From NCBI RefSeq assembly GCF_010729105.1, contig NZ_AP022573.1, positions 496,001 through 560,000 on the forward strand: 64,000 nt of DNA, given 5' to 3'. Each line of letters begins with the position of its first letter. Position 1 is the first letter of the stretch. The DNA comes from Mycobacterium saskatchewanense. Lineage in GTDB: Bacteria > Actinomycetota > Actinomycetes > Mycobacteriales > Mycobacteriaceae. The notes beneath the pieces are model-generated. The model had not been told where the DNA came from and searched no databases. It worked only from the letters and a program-made list of their open reading frames with translations. Positions 28,856 to 38,177 of this stretch are shown here, in pieces. Made by a program: the position numbers and the translations under genes.

Positions 28856-29608
28856 TCAGCCCAGGTGCTCCGACTCCAGCACCAGGTCCGACAGCAACGA
28901 CTGGTACTCGAGGTGCGCCTTGTGCTCGACGGTGTTCCACTGCTTGCCCTGCTCCTGACGCATGTACTCGCGATACTTCGGCGCGCCGGGGACCCGCACG
29001 TTGTCGGCGACCACGATGGCGCCCGGCCGCAGCCAGCCGCGGGCCATGATGCTCTTGAGGTCGTCCAGGTAGGCGTCCTTGTCGTGATCGAGGAAGACGA
29101 AATCCAGTGCGCCCGTCTCGAGTCCGTGCTCGTCGGCGAGGCTGTCCAGGGTGCGCCCGCCGTCGCCGATGGTCCCGACGACGCACGTCACGCGGTCGGC
29201 GACGCCGGCGTGCGCCCAGATCCGGCGGGCGTTGGCGGCGTTGGCCTCGGCGAGTTCGACGGAGAACACCTTGGCGGCGGGGGCGGCCTGGGCGATGCGC
29301 AGCGCGCCGTACCCGCAGTAGGTGCCCAGCTCGAGCGCGACCGCCGGGTTGGCGCGCCGGACGGCGGCGTCGAGGATCAGCCCCTTCTCGTCGCCGACGT
29401 TGATCAGCATCGACTTCTCGTAGGCGAACTTGTCGATGGTGGCCAACACGTGGCCGATGTCGCCCGCGCGGGCGTTCTTCAGGACGAAGTCGACGGCGGC
29501 GGCTTCGCGGCCGTCACCGATCTGGCCCGTGGTGGTGATGTTGTGGTTGCCGGCGGCCAGCCGCCAGACCGACCACCGCAGCAGCGGCATGCGACGCTTG
29601 AGATCCAT
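28856..29608 (-). CDS. O-methyltransferase, COMT-like (Rv1703c type)
   Basis: A 250-residue SAM-dependent O-methyltransferase of the catechol-O-methyltransferase class. SAM motif ALELGTYCGYGALRIAQ, acidic ribose-binding motif FSVELAEANAANA, and metal/catalytic region DFVFLDHDKDAYLDDL and VVADNVRVPGAP. ATG 29608. Convergent with xerD. In M. tuberculosis this gene is followed by cycA and PPE genes before the parA gene; those are absent here, with parA divergent about 200 nt away. Confidence 0.87.
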   Translation of the reverse strand: MDLKRRMPLLRWSVWRLAAGNHNITTTGQIGDGREAAAVDFVLKNARAGDIGHVLATIDKFAYEKSMLINVGDEKGLILDAAVRRANPAVALELGTYCGYGALRIAQAAPAAKVFSVELAEANAANARRIWAHAGVADRVTCVVGTIGDGGRTLDSLADEHGLETGALDFVFLDHDKDAYLDDLKSIMARGWLRPGAIVVADNVRVPGAPKYREYMRQEQGKQWNTVEHKAHLEYQSLLSDLVLESEHLG

Positions 29609-29814
29609 GATGGCAACGATAGTGCCGGTTTTCGGGCCGCCCTCGTGGCCGGTAGCTGGTGCTGATGTGACTGCTGTTACCAGTGCGGCAAAAGGTGTCT
29701 CTCACCAGCGGAAATCGATGGTATTCGCTGGTGAAACGCCCTGCGGGTCGCCCGGGCCAGCAGCGTCGAGCCGTTAGACTTTCCCCCGATGTTCACCTCC
29801 CGAGCTGCCCGGGC

Positions 29815-30681
29815 ATGACGACCGACCACCCGGACACCGGCGTCGAGATCGGCTTGACGGGACGCCCGCCACGGGCGATTCCCGAGCCGCAGCCGCGCAC
29901 GTCGCACGGCCCGGCGAAGGTCGTGGCGATGTGCAACCAGAAAGGCGGCGTCGGCAAGACCACCTCGACGATCAACCTGGGTGCCGCGCTCGCGGAGTAC
30001 GGCAGGCGCGTCCTGCTGGTGGACATGGACCCGCAGGGCGCCCTGTCCGCCGGTCTGGGCGTGCCCCACTACGAGCTGGAGAAGACCATCCACAACGTGC
30101 TGGTCGAGCCCCGGGTGTCGATCGACGACGTGCTGCTGCACACGCGGCTGAAGAACCTGGACCTGGTGCCCAGCAACATCGACCTGTCGGCCGCCGAAAT
30201 CCAGCTGGTCAACGAGGTGGGCCGCGAACAGACCCTGGGCCGGGCGTTGCACCCGGTGCTGGACCGCTACGACTACGTCCTGATCGACTGCCAGCCGTCG
30301 CTCGGGCTGCTCACGGTCAACGGCCTGGCCTGCGCGGACGGCGTGGTGATCCCCACGGAGTGCGAGTACTTCTCCCTGCGGGGCCTGGCGCTGCTGACCG
30401 ACACCGTCGACAAGGTGCGCGACCGGCTCAATCCCAAGCTGGAGATCAGCGGCATCCTGCTCACGCGGTACGACCCGCGGACCGTCAACGCCCGCGAGGT
30501 GATGGCCCGCGTCGTCGAGCGGTTCGGTGACCTGGTGTTCGACACCGTGATCACCCGGACCGTCCGGTTCCCGGAGACCAGCGTGGCGGGCGAACCCATC
30601 ACCACGTGGGCGCCGAAGTCGACGGGCGCGATCGCCTATCGCGCGCTGGCCCGCGAATTCATCGACCGATTTGGCGCGTGA
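29815..30681 (+). CDS. ParA/Soj-family ATPase (Rv1708 type)
   Basis: A 288-residue deviant-Walker-A ATPase: MCNQKGGVGKTTSTINLGAA, then LLVDMDPQGALSAGLG and YVLIDCQPSLGLLTVNGL (Walker B). Family members move DNA or protein cargo. There is no parB next to it; it precedes scpA and scpB, so it may work with condensin in segregation rather than being the origin ParA. ATG 29815 is chosen from the MTTDHPDTG N-terminus; its stop overlaps the scpA start by 4 nt (GTGA). Confidence 0.9.
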   Translation: MTTDHPDTGVEIGLTGRPPRAIPEPQPRTSHGPAKVVAMCNQKGGVGKTTSTINLGAALAEYGRRVLLVDMDPQGALSAGLGVPHYELEKTIHNVLVEPRVSIDDVLLHTRLKNLDLVPSNIDLSAAEIQLVNEVGREQTLGRALHPVLDRYDYVLIDCQPSLGLLTVNGLACADGVVIPTECEYFSLRGLALLTDTVDKVRDRLNPKLEISGILLTRYDPRTVNAREVMARVVERFGDLVFDTVITRTVRFPETSVAGEPITTWAPKSTGAIAYRALAREFIDRFGA

Positions 30682-31505
30682 ACACCGTCGCGAACGGTGA
30701 GGCGCCCCAGCAGAACGGCAGCTCGACCGGTTTCCGGGTCCGCCTCACCAACTTCGAGGGGCCGTTTGACCTGCTGCTGCAGCTGATCTTCGCCCACCGC
30801 CTCGACGTGACGGAGGTGGCGCTGCATCGGGTCACCGACGACTTCATCGCCTACACCCGCCAGATCGGCTCCCAGCTGGATCTCGAGGAGACGACCGCGT
30901 TCCTGGTGGTCGCCGCGACGCTGCTCGACCTCAAGGCCGCGCGGCTGCTGCCGGCGGGGCAGGTCGACGACGAGGAGGACCTCGCCCTGCTGGAGGTGCG
31001 CGACCTGCTGTTCGCCCGGCTGCTGCAGTACCGCGCGTTCAAGCATGTTGCCGAGATGTTCGCCGAGCTGGAGGCCACCGCGCTGCGGAGCTATCCGCGG
31101 GCGGTCTCGCTGGAGGACCGGTTCACCGAGCTGCTCCCCGAGGTGATGCTCGGCGTCGATGCGCAACGCTTCGCCCAGATCGCCGCGATCGCGTTCAGCC
31201 CGCGGCCGGTCCCGACGGTGGGGCTCGGACACCTGCACGAGGTGCAGGTGTCGGTCCCCGAGCAGGCCAGGAAGCTGCTCGAGGTGCTGGAGGCGCGGGG
31301 CAGCGGCCAGTGGGCCACCTTCTCCGAACTCGTCGCCGACTGTCAGGCCCCGATGGAGGTCGTGGGCCGCTTCCTGGCGCTGCTCGAACTGTATCGTTCG
31401 CGGGCGGTAGCATTCGACCAGTCAGAGCCGCTTGGCGTGCTTCAGATCTCGTGGACCGGAGAGCGTCCCACCAACGAAGCCTTGGTAGAAGTGCGGGACG
31501 AATAG
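30678..31505 (+). CDS. scpA: Segregation and condensation protein A
   Basis: ScpA kleisin of 275 residues bridging the SMC head domains. N-terminal hallmark LTNFEGPFDLLLQLIFAHRL, then DFIAYTRQIGSQLDLEETTAF with FLVVAATLLDLKAARLLP. C-terminal winged-helix region ends DQSEPLGVLQISW. GTG 30678 overlaps the parA stop. The stop is directly followed by the scpB start, giving the conserved scpA-scpB pair. Confidence 0.92.
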   Translation: MNTVANGEAPQQNGSSTGFRVRLTNFEGPFDLLLQLIFAHRLDVTEVALHRVTDDFIAYTRQIGSQLDLEETTAFLVVAATLLDLKAARLLPAGQVDDEEDLALLEVRDLLFARLLQYRAFKHVAEMFAELEATALRSYPRAVSLEDRFTELLPEVMLGVDAQRFAQIAAIAFSPRPVPTVGLGHLHEVQVSVPEQARKLLEVLEARGSGQWATFSELVADCQAPMEVVGRFLALLELYRSRAVAFDQSEPLGVLQISWTGERPTNEALVEVRDE

Positions 31506-32207
31506 ATGAGTGACAACGCGGACGTCGACCTCGGCGTCGACCTCGGCGGCATCCCCGACATCGCCGAGGCGGCCCCCATGGAGGCCGAGGAGCTCCATTC
31601 GGTGCTCGAGGCGCTGCTGCTGGTGGTGGACACCCCCGTGACGGCAGAGGCCCTCGCCTCGGCCACGCAGCAGCCCGTCTACCGGATCGCGGCGAAGCTG
31701 CAGTCGATGGCCGACGAGCTCACCTCCCGCGACAGCGGCATCGACCTGCGGCAGACGAGCGAGGGCTGGCGCATGTACACCCGCGCCCGGTTCGCCCCGT
31801 ACGTGGAGAAGCTCCTGCTGGACGGCGCGCGGTCAAAGCTGACACGGGCCGCGCTCGAGACGCTCGCGGTGGTCGCCTATCGCCAGCCCGTCACACGGGC
31901 GCGGGTGAGCGCCGTGCGCGGGGTGAACGTCGACGCCGTGATGCGCACGCTGCTCGCGCGGGGGCTGATCACCGAGGCGGGGGTCGACGAGGACACCGGC
32001 GCGGTGACGTTCGCCACCACCGACCTGTTCCTGGAGCGCCTTGGTCTGACGTCGCTGACCGACCTGCCCGACATCGCGCCGTTGCTGCCCGACGTCGACA
32101 CGATCGAGGACCTGAGCGAATCCCTGGACAGCGAGCCACGATTCATCAGGCTTGCGGGCCGGCCGGCCTCGGACCAGGCGCTGACCTTCGACGTGGACCA
32201 GGATTGA
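31506..32207 (+). CDS. scpB: Segregation and condensation protein B
   Basis: A 233-residue ScpB dimer of two winged-helix domains. Family features: LHSVLEALLLVVDTPVTAEA, GWRMYTRARFAPYVEKLL, LTRAALETLAVVAYRQPVTR and VRGVNVDAVMRTLLARGLI. Starts at ATG 31506, immediately after the scpA stop. Ends at a TGATG junction with rluB. Acts with ScpA and SMC in chromosome compaction. Confidence 0.92.
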   Translation: MSDNADVDLGVDLGGIPDIAEAAPMEAEELHSVLEALLLVVDTPVTAEALASATQQPVYRIAAKLQSMADELTSRDSGIDLRQTSEGWRMYTRARFAPYVEKLLLDGARSKLTRAALETLAVVAYRQPVTRARVSAVRGVNVDAVMRTLLARGLITEAGVDEDTGAVTFATTDLFLERLGLTSLTDLPDIAPLLPDVDTIEDLSESLDSEPRFIRLAGRPASDQALTFDVDQD

Positions 32208-32950
32208 TGGTCGAAACCGAGGGAATCCGGCTGCAAAAGGTGTTGTCTCAGGCCGGAATCGCGTCGCGGCGGGCGGCCGAGAAGATGATCCTCGACGGTC
32301 GCGTCGAAGTCGACGGCCGGGTAGTGACCGAGTTGGGCACCCGGGTCGACCCGGAAAGCTCGGAGATCCGCGTCGACGGCGCCCGGGTGATCCTCGACGA
32401 TTCACTGGTCTACCTGGCGCTGAACAAACCGCGCGGGGTGCACTCGACGATGTCGGACGATCGGGGCCGGCCCTGCATCGGCGACCTGATCGAGCGCAAG
32501 GTCCGCGGCAACAAGAACCTGTTCCACGTCGGGCGATTGGATGCGGACACCGAGGGCCTGATCCTGCTGACCAACGACGGCGAACTGGCACACCGGCTGA
32601 TGCACCCGTCGCACGAGGTGCCCAAGACCTACCTGGCAACGGTCGCCGGGTCGGTGCCGCGCGGGCTGGGCAAGCAGCTGCGCGCCGGGGTCGAGTTGGA
32701 GGACGGGCCGGCGAAGGTCGATGATTTTGCGGTGGTGGACGCGATTCCGGGCAAGACGTTGGTGCGGGTGACCCTGCACGAAGGGCGCAACCGCATCGTC
32801 CGCCGGCTGCTCGCGGCGGTGGGGTTTCCGGTGGAGGCGCTGGTGCGCACCGACATCGGACCGGTGACGCTGGGCAAGCAACGTCCCGGCACATTCCGGG
32901 CCCTGGGCCACAGCGAGATCGGCCAGCTCTACAAGGCGGTGGGATTGTGA
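32207..32950 (+). CDS. rluB: 23S rRNA pseudouridine synthase, RsuA/RluB family
   Basis: A 247-residue pseudouridine synthase. N-terminal S4 domain [20 protein letters not shown] (about 5-60). Catalytic motif [20 protein letters not shown] with the nucleophilic Asp, then [17 protein letters not shown]. It modifies 23S rRNA near the peptidyl-transferase centre (family knowledge). ATG 32207 shares one base with the scpB stop; TTG 32204 is an alternative. The scpA-scpB-rluB-cmk-der order is conserved in many Gram-positive bacteria. Confidence 0.91.
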   Translation: MVETEGIRLQKVLSQAGIASRRAAEKMILDGRVEVDGRVVTELGTRVDPESSEIRVDGARVILDDSLVYLALNKPRGVHSTMSDDRGRPCIGDLIERKVRGNKNLFHVGRLDADTEGLILLTNDGELAHRLMHPSHEVPKTYLATVAGSVPRGLGKQLRAGVELEDGPAKVDDFAVVDAIPGKTLVRVTLHEGRNRIVRRLLAAVGFPVEALVRTDIGPVTLGKQRPGTFRALGHSEIGQLYKAVGL

Positions 32951-33630
32951 ACCCCGTCGTGGTGGCCATCGACGGGCCGGCGGGCACCGGAAAATCCTCG
33001 GTGTCAAGGGGTTTGGCGCGCGCGCTGGACGCCCGCTACCTCGATACCGGCGCCATGTACCGGATGGTGACGCTGGCGGTGCTGCGCGCCGGAGTCGACC
33101 CGACGGATGCCGAAGCGGTGGCGTCGGTCGCCGCGGCGGCACGGATGTCGGTGGATTACGACCCGGCCGGGGACCGCTACTACCTTGACAACGAGGATGT
33201 TTCGGTCGAGATCCGCGGCGACGAGGTGACCCGGGCGGTGTCGGCCGTGTCGTCGGTCCCCGCCGTGCGCAAAAGGCTGGTGGCGCTGCAGCGAGCGATG
33301 GCCGAGGGCAACGATAGCGTCGTCGTCGAGGGCAGGGACATCGGCACCGTGGTGCTACCGGACGCGCCGGTGAAGATCTTCCTGACCGCGTCGGCGGAGA
33401 CCCGCGCCCGGCGGCGAAACGACCAGAACGTCGCGACCGGTCTCGCGGACGACTACGACGCCGTGTTGGCCGACGTCCGCCGCCGGGATCACCTGGACTC
33501 CACGCGGGCCGTGTCGCCGCTGCGCGCGGCGCCGGACGCGGTGGTCCTCGACACGAGCGACATGACCGAGACACAGGTGATCGCCCACGTGCTCGACCTG
33601 GTCCGGCAGCGAAGCGGGGCTGTGCGGTGA
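32947..33630 (+). CDS. cmk: Cytidylate kinase
   Basis: A 227-residue CMP/dCMP kinase. P-loop [19 protein letters not shown] near residue 10; NMP-binding region [17 protein letters not shown] and [17 protein letters not shown]; lid region [15 protein letters not shown] 32947 overlaps the rluB stop (GTGA); the stop overlaps der in the same way. Connects with pyrG upstream in pyrimidine nucleotide supply. Confidence 0.94.
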   Translation: MNPVVVAIDGPAGTGKSSVSRGLARALDARYLDTGAMYRMVTLAVLRAGVDPTDAEAVASVAAAARMSVDYDPAGDRYYLDNEDVSVEIRGDEVTRAVSAVSSVPAVRKRLVALQRAMAEGNDSVVVEGRDIGTVVLPDAPVKIFLTASAETRARRRNDQNVATGLADDYDAVLADVRRRDHLDSTRAVSPLRAAPDAVVLDTSDMTETQVIAHVLDLVRQRSGAVR

Positions 33631-35027
33631 CGCAAGACGGTACCTGGACCGACGAAAGCGATTGGGAATACTCGGAATCCGACCTGGAGCGTCCGGAGGA
33701 GGCCGGCCCCGCGCCCGTGGTCGCGGTGGTGGGCCGGCCCAACGTCGGCAAGTCGACGCTGGTGAATCGGATCCTCGGCCGCCGCGAAGCGGTGGTGCAG
33801 GACATTCCCGGCGTCACCCGCGACCGGGTCTCGTACGACGCGCTGTGGTCCGGGCGACGATTCGTCGTGCAGGACACCGGGGGATGGGAGCCCGACGCCA
33901 AGGGCCTGCAGCACCTGGTGGCCGAGCAGGCGGCGGTGGCGATGCGCACCGCCGACGCGGTCATCCTGGTGGTCGACGCCCTCGTCGGCGCCACGGCGGC
34001 CGACGAGGCCGCCGCCCGGATCCTGCTGCGCTCGGGGAAGCCAGTCTTTCTGGCCGCCAACAAGGTTGACAGCGAGAAGGCCGAAGCGGACGCGGCGGCG
34101 CTGTGGTCGCTGGGGCTGGGCGAGCCGCACCCGATCAGCGCCATGCATGGTCGCGGGGTGGCCGACCTGCTCGACGATGTGCTCGCCGTGCTGCCCGAGG
34201 TGTCGGAATCCGCACCGGCAGAGGGCGGCCCGCGCCGGGTGGCGCTGGTGGGCAAGCCGAACGTCGGCAAGAGTTCCCTGCTGAATAAGCTTGCGGGCGA
34301 CGAGCGTTCGGTGGTGCATGACGTCGCCGGGACGACCGTCGATCCGGTGGACTCGCTCATCGAACTGGGGGGCAAGGTCTGGCGTTTCGTCGACACGGCC
34401 GGGTTGCGGCGCAAGGTCGGCCAGGCGAGCGGGCACGAGTTCTACGCGTCGGTGCGTACCCACTCGGCGATCGACGCCGCCGAGGTGGTGGTCGTGCTCA
34501 TCGACGCGTCCCAGCCCTTGACCGAGCAGGACCAGCGGGTGCTGTCGATGGTCATCGAGGCCGGGCGGGCGCTGGTGCTGGCCTTCAACAAGTGGGACCT
34601 GGTCGACGAGGACCGCCGTGAATTGCTCGAGCGGGAGATCGACCGCGAGCTGGTCCAGCTGCGGTGGGCGCAGCGCGTGAACATCTCGGCCAAGACCGGT
34701 CGCGCGGTGCAGAAGCTGGTGCCGGCGATGGAAACCGCGCTCGAATCGTGGGACATGCGCATCCCCACCGGTCCGCTGAATTCCTGGTTGAAGGAAGTAG
34801 TGGCGGCCACCCCGCCGCCGGTGCGCGGCGGCAAGCAGCCCCGCATCCTGTTCGCCACGCAGGCCACCGCGCGTCCGCCGACGTTCGTGCTGTTCACCAC
34901 CGGGTTTCTGGAGGCCGGGTATCGCCGCTTCCTGGAGCGCCGCCTGCGGGAGACGTTCGGGTTCGAGGGCAGTCCGATCCGCATCAACGTGCGGGTACGC
35001 GAGAAGCGGGGACCCAAGCGCCGCTGA
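33627..35027 (+). CDS. der: Ribosome-assembly GTPase Der (EngA)
   Basis: A 466-residue GTPase with two tandem G domains and a C-terminal KH-like domain. G1 motifs [13 protein letters not shown] (about residue 36) and [13 protein letters not shown] (about 210). G3 DTGGW and DTAGL, G4 NKVD and NKWD. Acts in 50S subunit maturation. GTG 33627 overlaps the cmk stop by 4 nt. The acidic N-terminal 30 residues ([13 protein letters not shown]) are an extension typical of actinobacterial Der. Last gene of the core operon. Confidence 0.95.
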   Translation: MTQDGTWTDESDWEYSESDLERPEEAGPAPVVAVVGRPNVGKSTLVNRILGRREAVVQDIPGVTRDRVSYDALWSGRRFVVQDTGGWEPDAKGLQHLVAEQAAVAMRTADAVILVVDALVGATAADEAAARILLRSGKPVFLAANKVDSEKAEADAAALWSLGLGEPHPISAMHGRGVADLLDDVLAVLPEVSESAPAEGGPRRVALVGKPNVGKSSLLNKLAGDERSVVHDVAGTTVDPVDSLIELGGKVWRFVDTAGLRRKVGQASGHEFYASVRTHSAIDAAEVVVVLIDASQPLTEQDQRVLSMVIEAGRALVLAFNKWDLVDEDRRELLEREIDRELVQLRWAQRVNISAKTGRAVQKLVPAMETALESWDMRIPTGPLNSWLKEVVAATPPPVRGGKQPRILFATQATARPPTFVLFTTGFLEAGYRRFLERRLRETFGFEGSPIRINVRVREKRGPKRR

Positions 35028-35264
35028 GCGGGTTGGCGGTTGCATGCGGCTCTAGTCCCGACCGGAGTGCGTTCTTCGAACGCGACAGCGCCGGCGATAT
35101 CGCGCGTGAATCGGCTCGGCGGTGGCACGGCGCCGCCGCTATCTCCCACAATGCGGAACATGCAAGCTGTATCACAGGAATACATGTTGACTTCGCCGCC
35201 TGATGCTCCTTAACGTTCTCGTATAACGGGCTTATAGCGCCGTATTGCGGGATTTGGAGGAACA

Positions 35265-36062
35265 GTGAACGTGACACAGGATGCGCCCACCGCCTCGCGC
35301 TTTAGCGTCGAAGGAAAGTCGATCCTGATCACCGGGGCGACCGGTTCGCTGGGTAGCGTCGCGGCCCGGGCGCTGGCCGGGGCCGGCGCGCGACTCACGC
35401 TGGCCGGCGGCAACGCTGCGGGCCTCGCCCGACTGGTCGATGAGGCGGGCATCGGGGACGCCGCGGTGGTCAGCCGCCGGCCAGAGTCCCCGGCCGACGC
35501 CCGCGCGATGGTCGAGGCGGCTGTCGCCAGGCACGGCCGGCTCGACGGCGTACTGGTCGCCTCGGGCATGAACCACGTCGCGCCCATCACCGACATGGCC
35601 GTCGACGACTTCGACAAGGTGATGGCCGCGAACGCGCGGGGCGCCTGGCTGGTGTGCCAGGCCGCCGGGCGGGTGCTGATCGACCAGGGCGCCGGCGGCA
35701 GCGTCGTCCTCGTCTCTTCGGTACGCGGATCGCTCGGCCATCCCGCCGGATACAGCGCATACTGCCCGTCTAAAGGTGCCACCGACCTGCTGGCCAAGTC
35801 GCTGGCAGCCGAGTGGGGCGGCGACGGCATCCGCGTGAACGTCCTCGCCCCAACGGTTTTCCGTTCCGATCTCACCGAATGGATGTACGCCGACGACGAG
35901 AGGGGCCGCACCACCCGCGAGGCGATGTTCGCCCGAATTCCCTTGCGCCGCTTCGCCGAGCCCGAGGATTTCGTCGGCGCCCTGATCTATTTGCTCAGCG
36001 ACGCATCGAGCTTTTACACCGGCCAGGTGATGTACCTGGACGGCGGATACACCGCCTGCTGA
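35265..36062 (+). CDS. Short-chain dehydrogenase/reductase (Rv1714 type)
   Basis: A 265-residue classical SDR. Cofactor motif ILITGATGSLGSVAARALAG, NxAG-like region replaced by LVASGMNHVAPITDM (no NNAG), catalytic Ser in VVLVSSVRG and YxxxK in GYSAYCPSKGA. C-terminal GQVMYLDGGYTA is typical of the gluconate/3-oxoacyl reductase group. GTG 35265 has GGAGGA upstream. First gene of an operon with a cyclase-family enzyme and an IclR regulator; likely carbohydrate or organic-acid oxidation (inference). Confidence 0.88.
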   Translation: MNVTQDAPTASRFSVEGKSILITGATGSLGSVAARALAGAGARLTLAGGNAAGLARLVDEAGIGDAAVVSRRPESPADARAMVEAAVARHGRLDGVLVASGMNHVAPITDMAVDDFDKVMAANARGAWLVCQAAGRVLIDQGAGGSVVLVSSVRGSLGHPAGYSAYCPSKGATDLLAKSLAAEWGGDGIRVNVLAPTVFRSDLTEWMYADDERGRTTREAMFARIPLRRFAEPEDFVGALIYLLSDASSFYTGQVMYLDGGYTAC

Positions 36063-36073
36063 AAGGAATTGGG

Positions 36074-36904
36074 ATGACTATCACCTGGCCGCTCGGCGAG
36101 GCCGAATCGAAGTTGGAGTTCTACGACCTGTCCCACCCGTGGGGTCACGGCGCGCCGGCGTGGCCCTACTTCGACGACGTCAGGATCGAGCGCCTGCACA
36201 CGATGGCGCGAAGCCGCGTGCTCACCCAAAAGATCACCACCGTCATGCATTCCGGCACGCACATCGACGCCCCCGCGCACGTGGTCGAGGGCACGCCCTT
36301 CCTGCACGAGATCCCGCTGAGCGCGTTCTTCGGCACCGGGGTCGTGGTGTCGATCCCCAAACAGAAGTGGGAGGTCGTCACCGCCGAGGATCTGGAAAAG
36401 GCGACACCACAGATCCGGCCGGGCGACATCGTCGTCGTCAACACCGGGTGGCACCACAAATACGCCGACAGTGCCGAGTACTACGCCTACTCGCCGGGCT
36501 TCGACAAGGACGCCGGGGAATGGTTCGCCGCCAAGGGCGTCAAGGCCGTCGGCACCGATACCCAGGCGCTGGATCATCCGCTGGCCACCTCGATCGCGCC
36601 GCACGGGCCCGCGGAGCACACCGGTGGCCTATTGCCCTGGGCGGTCAAGGAATACGAGCAAGAGACGGGGCGCGCCGTACTCGACGACTTCCCAGAATGG
36701 GAACCGTGCCACCGGGCGATCCTGGCGAACGGCATCTATGGTTTCGAGAACGTCGGTGGCGACCTGGACGAGGTCACCGGCAAGCGCGTCACCTTCGCCG
36801 CCTTCCCGTGGCGGTGGGTCGGCGGCGACGGGTGCATCGTGCGGCTGGTGGCCATCGTCGATCCCACCGGCGGCTACCGGATCGAGACGGGTCGGGCGGC
36901 GTGA
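36074..36904 (+). CDS. Cyclase-family metal-dependent hydrolase (Rv1716-like)
   Basis: A 276-residue member of the cyclase/kynurenine-formamidase-like family. The metal-binding motif HSGTHIDAPAH (HxGTHxDxPxH) is intact near residue 58, with later conserved GDIVVVNTGW and GTDTQALDHPL. Such enzymes hydrolyse amide or lactone-like bonds. AAGGAATTGGG before ATG 36074. Lies 11 nt after the SDR and shares one base with the IclR gene (TGATG). Confidence 0.84.
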   Translation: MTITWPLGEAESKLEFYDLSHPWGHGAPAWPYFDDVRIERLHTMARSRVLTQKITTVMHSGTHIDAPAHVVEGTPFLHEIPLSAFFGTGVVVSIPKQKWEVVTAEDLEKATPQIRPGDIVVVNTGWHHKYADSAEYYAYSPGFDKDAGEWFAAKGVKAVGTDTQALDHPLATSIAPHGPAEHTGGLLPWAVKEYEQETGRAVLDDFPEWEPCHRAILANGIYGFENVGGDLDEVTGKRVTFAAFPWRWVGGDGCIVRLVAIVDPTGGYRIETGRAA

Positions 36905-37671
36905 TGACCGCCGACGTCGAGGAGGCTCGCGGCGGTGGAATCCAGGTCATCGCCCGGGCGGCCGAACTGCTCCGATTGCTGCAGGCGCACCCGGGCGGGC
37001 TCAGCCAGGCCGAGATCGGCGAGCGGCTGGGCATGGCGCGTTCCACCGTCAGCCGGATCCTCAACGCGCTGGACGACGAGGGGCTGGTCGCCGCGCGGGG
37101 GCCGCGTGGTCCGTATCGGCTGGGCCCGGAGATCGCGCGGCTGGCCGACACCGTGCGCCTCGGTGTCGTGATGGACGTGCACCCGTTCATGGAGGAGCTG
37201 TCGCGGGAGCTGGGGGAGACCGTCGACCTGTCTATCCTCGACGGCGACCGCGCCACGTTCGTCGACCAGGTCGTGTCCCCGCACCGCCTGCGCGCGATCA
37301 GCGCGGTCGGGGAGTCGTTCCCGCTGCATTGCTGTGCCAACGGCAAGGCGCTGCTGGCCAACCTGCCGCCCGAACGCCAGGCCCGGGCCGTGCCGTCTCG
37401 CCTGGCCCGACTCACCGAGAACACGATCACCAGCCCCGCAGCGCTGCGCAAGGAGCTCGAGCGCGTCCGCGCCGAGGGCGTCGCCCATGACCGCGAGGAG
37501 CAGACCGAGGGCATCTGCGCGGTGGGAGCGGTACTGCGCGGCGTGCACGGGCAGATGGTGGCCGTCAGCGTTCCCGTTCCCGCGCAGCGGTTCTACCGTC
37601 GCGAAGCCGAGCTGGCCCGGGCGCTGCTGGCGTGGGTGAAGCGCGTGAACGCCCGACTGGAAAAGGCCTGA
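36904..37671 (+). CDS. IclR family transcriptional regulator
   Basis: A 255-residue IclR regulator (Rv1719 position). N-terminal winged helix (about 12-75): IQVIARAAELLRLLQAHPGG, LSQAEIGERLGMARSTVSRI. C-terminal effector domain: VDLSILDGDRATFVDQV, FPLHCCANGKALLA and EEQTEGICAVGAVLRG, the usual ligand pocket segments. It ends the SDR/cyclase operon and is probably its local regulator. The tRNA-Pro gene follows 74 nt later. Confidence 0.88.
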   Translation: MTADVEEARGGGIQVIARAAELLRLLQAHPGGLSQAEIGERLGMARSTVSRILNALDDEGLVAARGPRGPYRLGPEIARLADTVRLGVVMDVHPFMEELSRELGETVDLSILDGDRATFVDQVVSPHRLRAISAVGESFPLHCCANGKALLANLPPERQARAVPSRLARLTENTITSPAALRKELERVRAEGVAHDREEQTEGICAVGAVLRGVHGQMVAVSVPVPAQRFYRREAELARALLAWVKRVNARLEKA

Positions 37672-37745
37672 TGGCGGGCCGTCGTGGAGCCGGGCGCCGG
37701 CTGCGGTAGGCTTTCGACCTGCTGCCGGTCCTTCCCGGCGGCATC

Positions 37746-37819
37746 CGGGCTGTGGCGCAGTTTGGTAGCGCACTTGACTGGGGGTCAAGTGGTCGCAGGT
37801 TCAAATCCTGTCAGCCCGA
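37746..37819 (+). tRNA. tRNA-Pro (anticodon GGG)
   Basis: Acceptor stem CGGGCTG (37746-37752) pairs with CAGCCCG (37812-37818) plus discriminator A. The anticodon arm is CTTGA-CTGGGGG-TCAAG, anticodon GGG. The T-arm has GGTTCAAATCC. CCA is not encoded. A tRNA at the edge of variable DNA is a common integration point; no integrase or duplicated 3' end was found here. Confidence 0.95.
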
Positions 37820-38177
37820 CTTTGTGAAATAGGTCTTGACCTGCGATGACGTCGATATTCAGCCGTGACGGTTGCGTGAGGTAAAAACCGCCCTGGGGAC
37901 CACACGGGGTGGCGGCGGCGCGCTCGATGGAGTCGTGTAGGGGACGTTCTGCGAGTTTGACCAGACGCCATGCGCGTCTGTGCACGTTAAGCGGTGCGGC
38001 CGAGCATCACTTTATTCGGCGGTTTTGCTCCCGCCAGTGTTGGCCGAGCTTTCGCCGCCGTGGACACCTTCATGACCACGCCCCGCCTGGAAATCGGATG
38101 CTGCATTCGCGTCCGCAGCCGAGATTTCGGGGTCACTGTAGAAACGCGTCGGGGACGTAGCCGGTCTGTTTCGACTG
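37820..38177. other. 358-nt gene-free stretch after tRNA-Pro
   Basis: No supported gene. A minus-strand open frame covers about 37840-37985 (RRAWRLVKLAERPLHDSIER is readable) but is not recognised, and its continuation is only antisense tRNA. The stretch begins the variable region right of the tRNA and should hold the promoter of the permease gene. Confidence 0.4.

Noticed and set aside
32402..34414. 670-codon open frame on the minus strand
   Set aside because: It is antisense to rluB, cmk and der, which have clear family motifs and overlapping starts and stops. Long antisense frames are expected at this GC content.
37785..37985. Minus-strand open frame ending in VGLTGFEPATT
   Set aside because: The terminal residues come from reading the antisense strand of the tRNA-Pro gene, a well-known annotation artefact. 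The rest has no recognisable domain.
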